Shown here: piece after piece, positions 6,131 through 7,351 of the stretch | Layout of the letters: each line of letters starts with the position of its first letter | How positions within the stretch are numbered: position 1 is the first letter of the stretch | Assembly: GCA_002431545.1 (NCBI GenBank) | Contig: DJFY01000034.1 | Span: 1 to 7,351, forward strand | Source of the DNA: Cellvibrionales bacterium UBA5860 | GTDB taxonomy: Bacteria > Pseudomonadota > Gammaproteobacteria > Pseudomonadales > Porticoccaceae | DNA length: 7,351 bases | Reading direction: 5' to 3' | Made by a program: the position numbers and the translations under genes | The notes under the pieces: model-generated | Told to the model about the DNA's origin: nothing | What the model saw: the letters and a program-made list of their open reading frames with translations, nothing else | Databases searched by the model: none

Positions 6131-7219
6131 TCAATCAAACAGACGGTACTGGGAAATATCGGTCGCCGGCTCCACCCCGACCCTCACGCCGATCCCCAGT
6201 AAACGCACCGGCAACCGCTTGCGTTGCCAGGCTTCTTCGCAAAGAGCCTGGTAACCGGACAAGCTGATCCCCCCGGGCAGTCGGCGTTCGATCGTGGTCA
6301 CGGTGAAATCGGCAAAGCGTATTTTCAGAAAGTGACGTAGACGCCGATCGTTCAGCGCCGCCTGCTGGTAGCGCTCCAGCAGGCGCTCATACAGCGGTTG
6401 AAGGGCGTCACGGCAGGTTTCGATGGCGGTTAGATCGCGGGCAAAAGTGGTTTCAACGCTCAGGGATTTGCGATGGCGACGGGTTTTGACCACCCGGGTA
6501 TCGATACCACGGCATAGTTCGTAAAGGCGCTCACCCATTACGCCAAAGTGCGCACTCAGCGTCTGTAGATCAAAATCGCGCAACTCTCCACAGGTCCGGG
6601 CACCCAGGGCCAGCAGTTTTTGCTCCGTGACGCGACCGACACCGAATAATTTTCCCACCGGCAATGTTTCGACGAAGGCATCGACCGCTTCGGGCGCGAT
6701 GACAAACAAGCCGTCGGGTTTGTCCCAGTCGCTGGCAATTTTTGCCAGAAACTTGTTTGGCGCTACTCCCGCGGAAATGACGATGCCCACTTCGTCGCGA
6801 ACACGCGCCTTGATATGTTGGGCCATGAGCGTGCCGCTGCGGCGAAAAGCCCTCACCTCGCTCACGTCCAGGTAAGCTTCGTCGAGCGACAGGGGCTCGA
6901 CCTCCGGCGTCAAGTCGCGAAATATCCCTCTTATCTGCTGCGACACATGGCGATATTTTTCAAAGTCCGGCGGTATTACCACCAGTGCCGGGCACAGGGC
7001 AGTCGCGCGGGCCATGGGCATTGCCGAATGAATGCCGTACTCCCGTGCAGCGTAATTACAGGTGGCAACCACGCCTCGACGATCGGCCGCACCGCCGACG
7101 GCTACTGGTTTGTCACGCAAAGCAGGGGTATCGCGCATCTCTACTGCGGCGTAAAAACAATCACAATCGCAATGAATGATTTTGCGCTGAGTGGCATTGT
7201 CCATGCCGCTATTATCCAT
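6131..7219 (-). CDS. dinB: DNA polymerase IV (Y-family translesion polymerase)
   Basis: DinB is an error-prone Y-family polymerase that bypasses damaged template bases. The 362-aa product matches the usual ~350-aa length. Catalytic carboxylates are D18 in HCDCDCFYAAVEMRD and D113-E114 in PLSLDEAYLD. The steric-gate position after CF is Tyr (Y23); E. coli has Phe there. Further family blocks are NYAAREYGIHSAMPM, SAGVAPNKFLAKIASD, the helix-hairpin-helix region LFGVGRVTEQKLLALG, and the little-finger region starting near KSLSVETTF. The C terminus QYRLFD contains a QxxLF beta-clamp-binding motif. The ATG at 7219 gives MDNSG; the ATG at 7204 (MDNATQRKIIH) is also possible. The frame runs up to an ATG at 7321, but that Cys/Arg-rich extension is not part of the family. 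GGGTGG lies only 2 bases before the 7219 ATG, so the start is not settled. No LexA box is visible upstream. Confidence 0.96.
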   Translation of the reverse strand: MDNSGMDNATQRKIIHCDCDCFYAAVEMRDTPALRDKPVAVGGAADRRGVVATCNYAAREYGIHSAMPMARATALCPALVVIPPDFEKYRHVSQQIRGIFRDLTPEVEPLSLDEAYLDVSEVRAFRRSGTLMAQHIKARVRDEVGIVISAGVAPNKFLAKIASDWDKPDGLFVIAPEAVDAFVETLPVGKLFGVGRVTEQKLLALGARTCGELRDFDLQTLSAHFGVMGERLYELCRGIDTRVVKTRRHRKSLSVETTFARDLTAIETCRDALQPLYERLLERYQQAALNDRRLRHFLKIRFADFTVTTIERRLPGGISLSGYQALCEEAWQRKRLPVRLLGIGVRVGVEPATDISQYRLFD

Positions 7220-7327
7220 ATCCACCCGCCTGGCAAAACACCCTGTCAGTCTGGATGCGGGTCTACTCTCCAGCCTTATCGGGCAGCCACAGCATGGCGA
7301 TTTATCCCGATCCGGATTCATGCGCCG

Positions 7328-7351
7328 TAGCTTTCGACAAACTTAGCTTTC
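7328..7351. repeat. 8-bp direct repeat at the right edge
   Basis: TAGCTTTC occurs at 7328-7335 and again at 7344-7351, separated by GACAAACT, a 16-bp period. The window ends on the last base of the second copy, so it cannot be seen whether more copies follow. It lies about 110 bases upstream of dinB and could be a paired operator site, the start of a tandem array, or chance. Confidence 0.45.

Noticed and set aside
7220..7321. 34-residue N-terminal extension of DinB
   Set aside because: Y-family polymerases begin a few residues before KIIHxDxDCF. The extra Cys/Arg-rich segment does not fit and the ATG at 7321 lacks a clear ribosome binding site.
7220..7351. SOS (LexA) box upstream of dinB
   Set aside because: CTG and CAG triplets occur but not at the 10-base spacing of a gammaproteobacterial LexA site.

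Overview
The window looks like a chromosomal stretch from a GC-rich gammaproteobacterium. The close matches I recall for the uracil-DNA glycosylase-family protein, the DUF3391/HD-GYP protein, GcvP and DinB are gammaproteobacterial, possibly marine Cellvibrionales-like. That assignment rests on remembered family patterns, not on a search. Most of the window is GC-rich; the first ~880 bases are clearly more AT-rich.

Layout: (1) Positions 1-277 hold the possible 3' end of a gene entering from the left, then about 185 bases with no intact gene. (2) 278-877 (+) is an AT-rich, GTG-started GIY-YIG nuclease-domain protein. (3) A hairpin plus T-rich tract overlaps its stop codon and separates it from the convergent gene at 890-2221 (-), a DUF3391 + HD-GYP protein. 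The fold and GYP motif of that protein are kept, but three metal-ligand positions are substituted (HD to HQ, HHE to HRE, D to N), so it is probably not an active c-di-GMP phosphodiesterase. A consensus -10 promoter drives it. (4) 2381-2995 (-) is a UDG-superfamily protein with four cysteines spaced as for a 4Fe-4S cluster and a TTG start. (5) Divergent from it, 3160-6045 (+) is a full-length gcvP (glycine dehydrogenase, decarboxylating), without gcvT or gcvH next to it. Its leader holds a terminator-like hairpin. (6) 6131-7219 (-) is dinB (DNA polymerase IV) with a C-terminal clamp-binding motif. (7) The last 24 bases carry an 8-bp direct repeat at a 16-bp period, cut off by the window edge.

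The genes do not form one pathway. GcvP belongs to one-carbon/glycine metabolism, UDG and DinB to DNA repair and lesion bypass, and the HD-GYP protein to c-di-GMP signalling, probably as a sensor or scaffold. The GIY-YIG gene looks like an accessory insert. I see no complete new multi-gene system. The most notable item is the HD-GYP protein with substituted ligands; the AT-rich GIY-YIG islet comes second.
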